This document shows, in pieces, positions 45,526-53,872 of a DNA stretch of 64,000 nucleotides; positions within the stretch are counted from its first letter, which is position 1, and the number at the start of each line of letters is the position of its first letter. A program made the position numbers and the translations under genes. The notes under the pieces were generated by a model that worked only from the letters and a program-made list of their open reading frames with translations, did no database searches and was not told where the DNA came from. Source of the stretch: an uncultured Bacteroidales bacterium (GTDB lineage: Bacteria > Bacteroidota > Bacteroidia > Bacteroidales > Muribaculaceae); assembly GCA_946412245.1 (NCBI GenBank), contig CAMKGM010000012.1:1-64000 (forward strand). The letters are read 5' to 3'.

Positions 45526-48500
45526 ATGAAACAATCAAAACTACTCAAATCCATCTTCCTGGCACTGCTGCTAAGTGCCTTGCCTCTTTCGGCCTCGGCC
45601 TACGACTTCATGGTTGATGGCATAGCCTATAACTATAATAGTGACGGTACATCGGTCACTGTAACTTATGAAAGATACATTTACGGTTCATACACATACC
45701 CAAACCTCAGCGGTAACATCGTAATACCGTCAAGTGTTACATACAACGGTAAGACTTATTCTGTCACAGCCATCGGTGATAAAGCCTTCTATAATTGTTG
45801 GCCTATCAGTAGTGTTACATTTCCTAACACTTTGAAGACAATAGGCAAACAAGCATTCGACTTTTGCTACGGTATTTCAAACCTTGAGTTCCCACAAGCA
45901 TTGACCACGATTGACGAAAGTGCCTTTTCAGGATGTTTTAACGTTGAAAATCTATTTATACCAAAGAATGTGACCTTTATCGGAGAAATGGCTTTTGCCA
46001 ACTGTGGTAAGCAGTCAATCGTTGTTGATGCGCAGAACAAGGTGTATGACTCTCGCAACAATTGCAACGCCATTATCGAAACGGCTACTGGCAATTTGCT
46101 GCGCGGTTGCACCAACACCGTAATACCCGAAGGTATTAAAATCATTGGTCCTGCAGCGTTTGTCGGTTCTGGGTTTGAAACAATCACCTTTCCTGCTTCA
46201 CTTAAGGAAATTGAAAAAGGGGCGTTCTACGGTAACGCACTGAAGAAAATCATTATCCCCGATGCGGTCGAAATTATTGAAGATCAGGCTTTCGAAGAGT
46301 GTCGTGGTTTGTCATCAATTAAGTTAGGCAATGGTCTGAAAAAAATATGCTCAAGAACATTTGCAGAGTGCCCAGGTATAAGTGAATTGATTTTTGGCAA
46401 TTCGCTGCAAGAAATATGTAACAATGCTTTCGATAACTCACGTATTGAATGTGAGGAACTTATTTTTCCCGAATCGCTAGTCACTATCGGCAACGAGGCG
46501 TTTGCAAGGGGGGTCGGAGTTTTTGAGACTCCTCCAGCCCTGCGCAAAATCCACTTTGGCAACAATCTCACCTCCATTGGCAATAGTGCCTTCGAGGGCT
46601 ATGGAAACCTTGCCGAAATCGAGTTCGGCAGCGCATTAGCTCATATTGGTAGTCAGGCATTCCGAGGGGCAAATATCAAGTCGCTCGTCCTTCCCGAATC
46701 GTATACCAAGATAGATCCTCGAGCATTCATCAATACAAGAGTGGAAAGTGTGACAATGTTGGGTCCTGTCACATCGATTGGTGAATATGCGTTTTATGGT
46801 GATGATGTCTTAAAAGAGATTGTTTTGCCCGAGACTTTGCAATCAATAGGGGATTGTGCTTTTTGTTATTGCGGACTTGAAAGCATAATCTTTCCAAAAT
46901 CCCTCACTTCGATAGGAGGAAGTGCATTTAGTCCCTGCGCTCTGAAGAGTGTCACAATTCCAAATACAATTACTTTTGTCGGAGGCGGAGCATTCAGTAA
47001 ATGCACATCCCTGACGAGTTTTAACATACAGAACTCTTTTATTGCCGATGCTATGTTTCAGGGTTGTACAAGTCTAACCGAAATAGATATCCCTAACAAT
47101 GTTATATCAATAGGTAACGACGCCTTTGGGGGGTGCAGCGGCTTGACTTCTGTTAATGTCCCCAACTCCGTCACCTCAATCGGCAGCGGTGCGTTCGAGG
47201 GTTGCACCGGCCTGACTTCGTTCACGATTCCGAATTCAGTCACCTCAATCGGCGAATATACCTTCTATGATTGCAACGGCCTAACCAATATATCCATCCC
47301 TAATTCTGTCATTTCCATCGGTAACAATGCTTTTTGGAATTGCTCTGGTCTGACCAACATCTCTTTACCTGGCACCATTACATCCATCGGTGAAAAAGCC
47401 TTTGGATTGTGCACTGGCTTGACGAATGTATCCATACCTGATTCACTCAAATCTATTGGTGGCGATGTGTTCTATAAATGCAACAATATTACTACGGTGA
47501 ATTGGAATGCAAAAGCATGTCAGGAAGTACCATCTGACTATCATCCTTTTAATACTCTTACAAGCATTAATGAGTTTAACTTTGGCAACCAGGTTGAGAT
47601 TATTCCGAAATATTTGTGTGATAATATGACTGGTCTAACTGACATCGTCATCCCCATTTCCGTCATCTCTATTGGTGAAAGTGCGTTTCGTAGATGCAGT
47701 GGCCTGACCAGCATCAACATCCCCAACTCCGTCACCTCAATTGGCGTAAGTGCGTTTGTGAGTTGCAGCGGTCTGACCAGCGTGACCATCCCCAACTCCG
47801 TCACCTCAATCGGTGGCGCTGCGTTCTATAACTGCAGCGGCCTGACCAGCGTCACCATCGGCAACTCTGTCACCTCCATCGGCTACTATGCGTTCTATAA
47901 ATGCAACAATATTACTACGGTGAATTGGAATGCAAAAGCATGTCAGGAAGTACCATCTGACTATCATCCTTTTAATACTCTTACAAGCATTAATGAGTTT
48001 AACTTTGGCAACCAGGTTGAGATTATTCCGAAATATTTGTGTTATAATATGACTGGTCTAACTGACATCGTCATCCCCAACTCCGTCATCTCTATTGGTG
48101 AAAGGGCGTTTTATAAATGCAGTGGCCTGATCAGCATCAACATCCCCAACTCCGTCACCTCCATCGGCAACTATGCGTTCTATAACTGCAGCGGCCTGAC
48201 CAGCGTGACCATCCCCAACTCCGTCACCTCAATCGGTGGCGGTGCGTTCTCTGGTTGCAGCGGTCTGACGAGCGTGACCATCCCCGACTCAGTCACATTT
48301 ATCGGTAACGGTGCGTTCTCCCATTGCACAGGACTGACCAGCGTGACCATCCCTAACTCCATCACCTCCATCAACGTGAGTACGTTCTATGGTTGCTCCG
48401 GCCTGACCAATGTCAGTATCCCCAACTCGGTCACAGAAATTAAAAAATGGGCTTTCAATGGATGTAGTAGCTTAACAAATATATATAGTTTTGTTAACCA

Positions 48501-48831
48501 CCCTGCTAATGTTGATTTAGGTTCTGATGTTTTCTTAGGAGTAAATGTGTCAGATTGCATTTTGCATGTGATTAAGGGCCGATTAGATGAATATCGTAAG
48601 GCTGCCCAATGGAAGGAATTCGTCAATATTGTTGATGACCTTGACCCCCCTGTGGTTCATGGAGATGTCACTGGCGACGGCAGTGTGAATGTGAGCGATG
48701 TGTCGGACTTGATTAACATGATTCTGGGGAGGGAGTTCATGAACCAGGAAAGTGCTGATGTGAACGGCGATGGCCAAGTGAATGTCTCGGATGTCACCGC
48801 CCTCGTTAACATCATTCTCGGTATTCAGTAG
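45526..48831 (+). CDS. Large BspA-type LRR protein with C-terminal dockerin
   Basis: An 1101-residue secreted protein with a signal peptide (1-25). Residues about 60-1020 are some 35 LRR_5 (BspA, PF13306) repeats of 23 residues, with the consensus SLTSVTIPNSVTSIGxxAF and many near-identical units. BspA proteins bind host or bacterial surfaces in oral species. The end (1046-1101) holds two dockerin repeats (GDVTGDGSVNVSDV, ADVNGDGQVNVSDV). There is no T9SS CTD. A 141-codon segment is duplicated inside it (47470 and 47893). It is flanked by direct copies of the hairpin mosaic. Its DNA is less GC-rich than the mosaic around it. Confidence 0.9.
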   Translation: MKQSKLLKSIFLALLLSALPLSASAYDFMVDGIAYNYNSDGTSVTVTYERYIYGSYTYPNLSGNIVIPSSVTYNGKTYSVTAIGDKAFYNCWPISSVTFPNTLKTIGKQAFDFCYGISNLEFPQALTTIDESAFSGCFNVENLFIPKNVTFIGEMAFANCGKQSIVVDAQNKVYDSRNNCNAIIETATGNLLRGCTNTVIPEGIKIIGPAAFVGSGFETITFPASLKEIEKGAFYGNALKKIIIPDAVEIIEDQAFEECRGLSSIKLGNGLKKICSRTFAECPGISELIFGNSLQEICNNAFDNSRIECEELIFPESLVTIGNEAFARGVGVFETPPALRKIHFGNNLTSIGNSAFEGYGNLAEIEFGSALAHIGSQAFRGANIKSLVLPESYTKIDPRAFINTRVESVTMLGPVTSIGEYAFYGDDVLKEIVLPETLQSIGDCAFCYCGLESIIFPKSLTSIGGSAFSPCALKSVTIPNTITFVGGGAFSKCTSLTSFNIQNSFIADAMFQGCTSLTEIDIPNNVISIGNDAFGGCSGLTSVNVPNSVTSIGSGAFEGCTGLTSFTIPNSVTSIGEYTFYDCNGLTNISIPNSVISIGNNAFWNCSGLTNISLPGTITSIGEKAFGLCTGLTNVSIPDSLKSIGGDVFYKCNNITTVNWNAKACQEVPSDYHPFNTLTSINEFNFGNQVEIIPKYLCDNMTGLTDIVIPISVISIGESAFRRCSGLTSINIPNSVTSIGVSAFVSCSGLTSVTIPNSVTSIGGAAFYNCSGLTSVTIGNSVTSIGYYAFYKCNNITTVNWNAKACQEVPSDYHPFNTLTSINEFNFGNQVEIIPKYLCYNMTGLTDIVIPNSVISIGERAFYKCSGLISINIPNSVTSIGNYAFYNCSGLTSVTIPNSVTSIGGGAFSGCSGLTSVTIPDSVTFIGNGAFSHCTGLTSVTIPNSITSINVSTFYGCSGLTNVSIPNSVTEIKKWAFNGCSSLTNIYSFVNHPANVDLGSDVFLGVNVSDCILHVIKGRLDEYRKAAQWKEFVNIVDDLDPPVVHGDVTGDGSVNVSDVSDLINMILGREFMNQESADVNGDGQVNVSDVTALVNIILGIQ
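47470..48161 (+). repeat. Internal duplication in the large bspA-like gene
   Basis: About 260 nt from 47470 recur nearly unchanged from 47893, an offset of 423 nt (141 codons). Both copies encode KCNNITTVNWNAKACQEVPS and the following block. The high DNA identity suggests a recent in-frame tandem duplication. Confidence 0.8.
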
Positions 48832-48867
48832 AATAGTAGAGTGGTCTAAAATCCGTATTAATTTGGA

Positions 48868-48898
48868 GGGTGTGTCATAATTCAGGCACACCCTTTTT
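48868..48898 (+). terminator. Intrinsic terminator
   Basis: GGGTGTG (48868-48874) pairs with CACACCC (48887-48893), followed by TTTTT. A second, weaker hairpin with a T-run is at 48955-48986. Confidence 0.8.
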
Positions 48899-49008
48899 GT
48901 GCGTTATGGGTTATTGGTTATTTTTTTATATAACATGTTGTAAAACATACGAATAAGCCTCTACTTTCTCAAGCGGAGGCTTTTTCATGTCCGTAAAATC
49001 TGCCACCC

Positions 49009-49505
49009 AGCAAAGACCTCGAAGAGGTCTACATTACAGCAACCGAAGCCCGCCAGAGCGAGCAGCATAAGTCAGCCGTTAGGCCGGTGTGTGGTGCCGT
49101 CAGGCAAAAGACCTCGCAGAGGTCTACCTTTCAGCAACCAAAGCTCGACGGAGCGAGCAGCATGAGTCGACCGCCAGGCCGGTGTGCGCCTAGCGAGCCT
49201 CCGTCAAACCCCACCATGATGCCGTTAGGTAAAGACCTCGCAGAGGTCTACCTTTCAGCAAACCCCACCATGATGTGGCGCTAGCCACGAATGGTGGGGG
49301 GGTAGAGGATGCCACCCGGATGCGTTCCTCGACGAGGAACACCTTTCACTAACCGAAACCCGCCAGGCTGAATTGGCGCCTTTCTCGCCCGACAGGCCGA
49401 GCATTTGAGTAACAGTACCGTGTTGAGCTGACGAGCAGCGCGAGGAGGTGAAACGCGGCACTGGGGGCAAAGAGCCCCGTCCCCACGTCGCCGGAGGCGA
49501 CCCCC
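49009..49505. repeat. GC-rich hairpin mosaic, right copy
   Basis: The same elements as at 44300-45350, in the same orientation. The GACCTCGCAGAGGTC unit with its downstream 100 nt occurs at 49009-49092 (one base changed in the loop side), 49101-49220 and, truncated, 49223-49275. The block 49259-49505 aligns with 44508-44755, with one stretch of small indels near 49380-49425. From 49510 to 49886 I see only a 21-nt tandem repeat. Confidence 0.75.
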
Positions 49506-49626
49506 TTGCCGCTAGGGTCACGGCCGCCAGCCCTGCGTGTTTGCTATCAATATTTTCCTCACACCCATTTGCCCTTATTTTTGCGTCTATACACGCGATC
49601 TTTGACATATTGCCCTCTACCTAGCG

Positions 49627-49689
49627 ACTAACGAAAGTACTACAAAAACTAACGAAAGTAGTACAAAAAACAACGAATGCAGTACAATC
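49627..49689. repeat. 21-nt tandem repeat
   Basis: Three copies of a 21-nt unit (ACTAACGAAAGTACTACAAAA in the first; 49627, 49648, 49669); the third is degenerate. Noncoding; function unknown. Confidence 0.6.
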
Positions 49690-49885
49690 TTAATTTGAGC
49701 ATCATGAAACAAAACTATCAAACCTGCCTCAAAATCAACCTGTTAAACAAACCAGATTCGCGTCCTTCCATAATTTCCCGCTTTTCCCAAAAGTTTCATC
49801 TTTCCCAGCTATCCCAACTATCCCATTATGCTCATAGTTCTCCTATAAGCGACGGGATGCATGGTGTTGCCACAAGTGGGGAAAC

Positions 49886-49920
49886 AAAAAAACCTCGCGG
49901 CAGGAAGCCATGAGGTTTTT
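49886..49920 (-). terminator. tRNA-Thr terminator
   Basis: On the minus strand AAAAACCTC (49912-49920) pairs with GAGGTTTTT (49888-49896), ending in T residues, just beyond the tRNA 3' end. Confidence 0.75.
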
Positions 49921-49926
49921 GGTTTG

Positions 49927-49999
49927 AGCCGCGAGCGGGACTCGAACCCGCGACCTTTTCGTTACGAATGAAATGCTCTACCGACTGAGCTATTGCGGC
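49927..49999 (-). tRNA. tRNA-Thr (anticodon CGT)
   Basis: A 73-nt cloverleaf: acceptor arms GCCGCAA and TCGCGGC, D-arm GCTC-GAGC, anticodon loop TTCGTAA, T-arm GCGGG-CCCGC with TTCGAGT. Anticodon CGT reads ACG. There are A-C mismatches at the sixth acceptor pair and at the last anticodon-stem pair. A TAACTTTG box at 50040-50047 may be its promoter -7. Confidence 0.9.
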
Positions 50000-50050
50000 T
50001 GATGCGAAGCGTACACAATAGGTGCTTCGTTTTCGGTTGCAAAGTTACAA

Positions 50051-51445
50051 CTAATAATTGGATTGTCGGCTATAAACTATCTTAATTTTTGCTTTGTCAA
50101 GCCGTAATTTTGCGATTGACGGGAATGACACTGAAGGTGCAATTTTCGTGACAACCGTTGAAGCCGACGAATAGGCCGATGCCTGCTGGGTGTAGGTTGA
50201 AATGTCGATGGGTGTAATCACGAAATTGATATCTTCAGGTGTCGCGATACCGTTTTTGTTGCTGATGATGTCGACGATGTAGTCGCGCATGCCCGTGAAG
50301 TTGTAAGTCTTCTTCGATGAATTGTAGTAGGCGTAGAATGAGTTCTTGCTATTGGTGAGGCTGTCGCCTTCAAAGAACTCGTCTTTCTTGTTTTTCTTGA
50401 CCATGAGCAGGCATGTGGGCGGTTTAATGTCGTATTCGTTGTCGACGGTCTCAACCGGAATCTCAAGTGAGAGAGAGTTGATGATGGCGAGCGCGTCGAT
50501 TGTGTTTGCCTTGTATTTGTCTATGATTTCCTGAATGGGGAAATTGGCATTGACCTCATAGCCGGCGGGTCCCATGACGATGGCATCACCATTGGCAACC
50601 ATCTCCTTGACTGCGTCGTCAATTTCAAGGGTAATATTGTTATTGCTGATAACCTCGGGCGATGATGCCGCGTAGCTCTGCTGATGGGTTTCGACAGTGT
50701 CCTTATCAGTTGCTTTTTGACGATAGAATACTTCAAGCTCGTTTACGCTAAAGTTCATGACGCGCCCTGAACCGAAAGTGGTGGTGAGGTAGAGTCCCGG
50801 GTAGTACTTCTTGAATTCAGTGGGGTCGGCAAACGCCTCGGGATGGCTTTTATAGAGCGTGAACATATCGCGAGCGTAACTCACAGGAAGCGGAATGTGA
50901 ATTTCGTGATATGTGGTTGTGGCGTAGGTGTTCCCAACCACGTCCAGCGAGTAAATGTCATCAGCGGTTTTAATCGAGTAGGAAGCTGAGCCAAGCGGTT
51001 CGTCCTTATCGAAATATCCCTCGGGGTCAAAGTCGCTGTACATGGGCGCTGAGAGCTGTTGGTTGAGCTCATATGCGGTAATCTGCATGGGCACAAGTGA
51101 GTCACCCGTGAAACCGTTGTTGGGGATGCGCAACGTGAGTCGGCACGAGTCAATCCAGTCAACCTGCGTTCTTGCTGTGTCAATCACAGCCGCGGGCATG
51201 AGTTCGGTAACCACATCGCTCGTTATCTTTCCGAATCCGGTCGATAAAACTTGCCCGACAAGTTGCGTGCTGGTTCGAGACAATACCTTGTTGTTGAGCA
51301 CACTGCTGCCGGTCATGGTGAACGAGGAGTCTTTAATGATAGCGCTGGCGGTGTCGGTGATGGAGTTGCCGATGTTCTCGTCGGTGCAAGCGAAGAACGC
51401 TGTCATGGCGCAAATGGCGGCAACCATCAGTAAAAGCTTTCTCAT
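50051..51445 (-). CDS. DUF4270 lipoprotein
   Basis: A 464-residue Bacteroidetes-specific DUF4270 protein, predicted surface or periplasmic lipoprotein. The lipobox is FFAC (Cys20) after MRKLLLMVAAICAMTA. The family features are the early SSVLNNKVLSRTSTQLVGQ, a middle run of beta-rich repeats, and a C-terminal ITPIDISTY with KIKIVYSRQ. It lies 4 nt after the glycogen-synthase-like gene on the same strand, an arrangement that I recall as common in Bacteroidales. Function unknown. Confidence 0.85.
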   Translation of the reverse strand: MRKLLLMVAAICAMTAFFACTDENIGNSITDTASAIIKDSSFTMTGSSVLNNKVLSRTSTQLVGQVLSTGFGKITSDVVTELMPAAVIDTARTQVDWIDSCRLTLRIPNNGFTGDSLVPMQITAYELNQQLSAPMYSDFDPEGYFDKDEPLGSASYSIKTADDIYSLDVVGNTYATTTYHEIHIPLPVSYARDMFTLYKSHPEAFADPTEFKKYYPGLYLTTTFGSGRVMNFSVNELEVFYRQKATDKDTVETHQQSYAASSPEVISNNNITLEIDDAVKEMVANGDAIVMGPAGYEVNANFPIQEIIDKYKANTIDALAIINSLSLEIPVETVDNEYDIKPPTCLLMVKKNKKDEFFEGDSLTNSKNSFYAYYNSSKKTYNFTGMRDYIVDIISNKNGIATPEDINFVITPIDISTYTQQASAYSSASTVVTKIAPSVSFPSIAKLRLDKAKIKIVYSRQSNY

Positions 51446-51449
51446 AGCG

Positions 51450-52256
51450 TTACAGCGATTTATAGAAGTCGGTGTAGATGTTGACGTCGTTGTTCTCGCC
51501 TTGATAGGGGAGGAAGGGTTTTTTAGATTTCTCGATGAGTTGCATCACCTCCGAATCTAAATTCTCAGTGCATTGAATGATGCCGTCGCTATGCTTGATT
51601 GCCAGTTTGACAAGATCAAGTTTGTCGGCTTGCTTGCCTTTCAGCGCCTTGATGTTTGACTCTTTCATGCCGTCAAATTTCAGCTTGTCGTAGAGTCGTT
51701 CGTCCATGGGTTGCGTGAGCTCGTCGTCAAAGATGGAGTAAACTACCTTAGCGTGCTGGAACGACGGATCGTCGGCATAGTAATCCTTGATGTAAAGAGG
51801 TGCGAGCGCTGTGAGCCAGCCCGAGCAGTGAATCACATCGGGAACCCAACGGAGTTTCTTCATGGTCTCAAGTGTGCCACGGACAAAGAAGATGCTGCGC
51901 TCATCGTTGTCCTCCGGTGAGAGTTGGGTTTCAAGCTGTTCGCTGATGTTGCGGTTGAAGTAGTCTTCATTAAAGATGAAGTAGACTTGCATTCTTGCCG
52001 GTTGCAGCGTGGCCACCTTGATGATGAGCGGGTGGTCGGTATCATCAATAATCAGGTTCATTCCTGAAAGCCTGATGACCTCATGTAACTGATGCCTACG
52101 CTCGTTGACAAATCCATACTTGGGCATGAAAGTGCGCACCTCAGCACCTTGTTCCTGAACTGCTTGCGGAAGTTCTCGATTCATGAGTGCCATGGGCGTG
52201 TCGGGCAAGTATGGCGCTATCTCTTGAGAAATATATAAAACCTTGTTTAAGTCCAT
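51450..52256 (-). CDS. Single-domain glycogen/starch synthase-like protein
   Basis: A 268-residue protein equal to the N-terminal Rossmann half of GT5 glycogen synthase (KVLYISQEIAPYLPDTPMA, EVRTFMPKYGFVNERRHQ, VIHCSGWLTALAPLYIK). The C-terminal half with the nucleotide-sugar site is absent, so it probably does not make glycogen alone. The start at 52256 is chosen since the family motif begins right after it; 52364 would add 36 unrelated residues. It forms a pair with the DUF4270 gene 4 nt downstream. Its role is unknown. Confidence 0.85.
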   Translation of the reverse strand: MDLNKVLYISQEIAPYLPDTPMALMNRELPQAVQEQGAEVRTFMPKYGFVNERRHQLHEVIRLSGMNLIIDDTDHPLIIKVATLQPARMQVYFIFNEDYFNRNISEQLETQLSPEDNDERSIFFVRGTLETMKKLRWVPDVIHCSGWLTALAPLYIKDYYADDPSFQHAKVVYSIFDDELTQPMDERLYDKLKFDGMKESNIKALKGKQADKLDLVKLAIKHSDGIIQCTENLDSEVMQLIEKSKKPFLPYQGENNDVNIYTDFYKSL

Positions 52257-52451
52257 TTGAATAGGGTTTAAAATGAATGCAAATTTACGAAATTTTTTTG
52301 TAATAGCGTTGCAAAACGCCTCACTGTTATGGTTTTTAACTAAAAATCTACGTATTTTTAACATTACTAAATCATTCGGGAAATTGGTCTTGAAAAATTG
52401 GCGATTCGGGGAGTGGCAAGCCCGATTGGTCTTTTACAGGGGGGTAGGGTA

Positions 52452-52482
52452 TTGCACGGTTAAAAAAGGTGCATTAATTTTG
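52452..52482 (+). promoter_or_regulatory. Promoter of the Spy/CpxP-like gene
   Basis: TTG (52452-52454), 20-nt spacer, TAATTTTG (52475-52482), about 100 nt before the start codon at 52586. Confidence 0.75.
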
Positions 52483-52497
52483 CATCGAAACAACAAG

Positions 52498-52541
52498 TCA
52501 TCGTGAATGGTTTTACGAGCTAAAACCGAGAAAAACGATGA
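52498..52541 (+). promoter_or_regulatory. Two-tier hairpin in a 5' leader
   Basis: TCATCGT (52498-52504) pairs with ACGATGA (52535-52541), and inside it GGTTTTA (52509-52515) pairs with TAAAACC (52521-52527). It lies between promoter and gene, at the predicted 5' end of the mRNA. A stability element or regulator-binding site is possible. Confidence 0.5.
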
Positions 52542-52585
52542 CGAGAGAAAGAACCTAAAATATTTAATAATTAAAAGTAAGAAAG

Positions 52586-53098
52586 ATGAAAAAGATTGTT
52601 TTAAGTTTAGCTATGTTGCTCGCCATGACCATGAGCATGACTGCGCAACAACAAGAGATGAACCGTTCACATCGCCCCGATGGCAAAGACCGCATTGAGC
52701 ATCTGTCGCAGGAATTGAATCTGACTCCTGATCAGCGTGAGAAGGTGAACAAGATTTTCCAAGAAGAATCCAAGAAGATGCAGAAGAAAGGCGAAGAGAT
52801 GCGCAAGGAGCGTGAGAAAACCCACAACAAGCTGATGAAGGTACTCACTGCCGACCAGCAAGAGAAGTATCGCAAGATGATGGAAAAGCGCGGTGAGCGT
52901 CGTCATGGTATGCGTCCCGACGGCAAGCCCGGTATGCGCCCCGACGGCAAGCGTGGTATGCGTCCCGATGGCAAGCGCGGTCCCCGTCCCGATGGTAAGC
53001 GCACCCACATGCACGATGGCAAGCGCGGTCCTCGCCCCGATGGTCAGCAAGTGCCTCCTACTTTGCAAGAGGGTGCTGCCGATCAGCCGGTGAAGTGA
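52586..53098 (+). CDS. Spy/CpxP-like exported protein with RPDGK repeats
   Basis: A 170-residue secreted protein. Signal peptide 1-21 (ending MTMSMTA). Residues about 35-105 form the helical LTPDQREKVNKIFQEE to LTADQQEKYRKMM module of the Spy/CpxP (DUF4890-like) group, which are periplasmic chaperones or stress sensors. Residues 109-157 are six copies of an eight-residue unit (GMRPDGKR), an unusual basic, Pro/Gly-rich tail. Its promoter and a leader hairpin are clear. It is convergent with the PepSY-like genes. Confidence 0.8.
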   Translation: MKKIVLSLAMLLAMTMSMTAQQQEMNRSHRPDGKDRIEHLSQELNLTPDQREKVNKIFQEESKKMQKKGEEMRKEREKTHNKLMKVLTADQQEKYRKMMEKRGERRHGMRPDGKPGMRPDGKRGMRPDGKRGPRPDGKRTHMHDGKRGPRPDGQQVPPTLQEGAADQPVK

Positions 53099-53187
53099 CC
53101 TCCAAACCAGATCTGATGTAGAAAAGTAAAAGTTTTTTCATAAGCACACAAAATAGACGAAAATGCCGCGCAAGCGGTAAGTAAGCC

Positions 53188-53217
53188 GGAGGCCTGACTC
53201 GTGAGAGCCTGGCCTCC
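53188..53217. terminator. Bidirectional terminator hairpin
   Basis: GGAGGCC (53188-53194) pairs with GGCCTCC (53211-53217). It lies between the convergent Spy-like and PepSY-like genes. Confidence 0.65.
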
Positions 53218-53266
53218 AGTATTTTATGGGTCGTCAAGCCTGTGAAGGCTAATGGCCGCTATGAGA

Positions 53267-53797
53267 TTAATTGTCTACGCCCACGAACTTGCCGCTGGCA
53301 TCGAATTTCAGTTCCATGCCGTTGGCGAGCTCAATCTCGTAACCACCGTAGTTCTTTTTGTCGATTTTGGCGATGGCTACAGCCTGATAATTGGTCTTCA
53401 CGTAGTTGGCAATGTTGGTGGGAATGAGAGCAGCGGGTACGGCTTTGCCCTTGCAGTCAACTTGCTCCCACTGATTGTTCTTGTCAAAGTCAACCTCGGT
53501 GCCGTCGTTTAGGTGTACGTCATATTCAACACCGCCAAACTCGTTGTCGGGTTCAACACCGGTGACGGTAGCGCCCGGGAAATACTGATTGATAAAGTCG
53601 GTGATTTCCTGTGGCAGGTCTTGAGGCTGAACTTGAGCCTGAGCTGGAGCGGGTTGCTGACTGGCACTAGTAGCTACAGCACTTTGCTGCTGTTCGGCGG
53701 GTGCTGCGCTTTGTTGCTGATTGTTTGCTGTGTTGTTGCAGGATATCATGGCAACAGCACACAGCATCGTAAGCATAAATCTGCTGAATGTTTTCAT
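53267..53797 (-). CDS. PepSY-like lipoprotein
   Basis: A 176-residue exported lipoprotein with the lipobox MISC (Cys20). A Gln/Ala/Pro-rich linker (about 24-60) leads to two PepSY-like (PF11396) repeats: ITDFINQYFPGATVTGVE with YDVHLNDGTEVDFD, and IANYVKTNYQAVAIAKID with YEIELANGMELKFD. It is the last of three related minus-strand genes. Members of this family are periplasmic or surface proteins of unknown function. Confidence 0.85.
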   Translation of the reverse strand: MKTFSRFMLTMLCAVAMISCNNTANNQQQSAAPAEQQQSAVATSASQQPAPAQAQVQPQDLPQEITDFINQYFPGATVTGVEPDNEFGGVEYDVHLNDGTEVDFDKNNQWEQVDCKGKAVPAALIPTNIANYVKTNYQAVAIAKIDKKNYGGYEIELANGMELKFDASGKFVGVDN

Positions 53798-53872
53798 TTT
53801 GGATAGTTCTAATATAAAGGCAAGCCCACATGTTTGGGCTCGCCTAATGATGAATGAATAGACTATTTGAGA

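Noticed and set aside
44300-49505. CRISPR array
   Set aside because: Repeat units are not evenly spaced, there are no unique spacers of constant length, and no cas genes are present.
44300-49505. Insertion sequence or composite transposon around the bspA-like gene
   Set aside because: The flanking repeats are direct and nearly identical, but no transposase, terminal inverted repeats or target duplication is visible.
49677-49913. 78-codon frame between mosaic and tRNA-Thr
   Set aside because: It runs into the tRNA terminator hairpin, has no signal or domain, and no promoter is seen.
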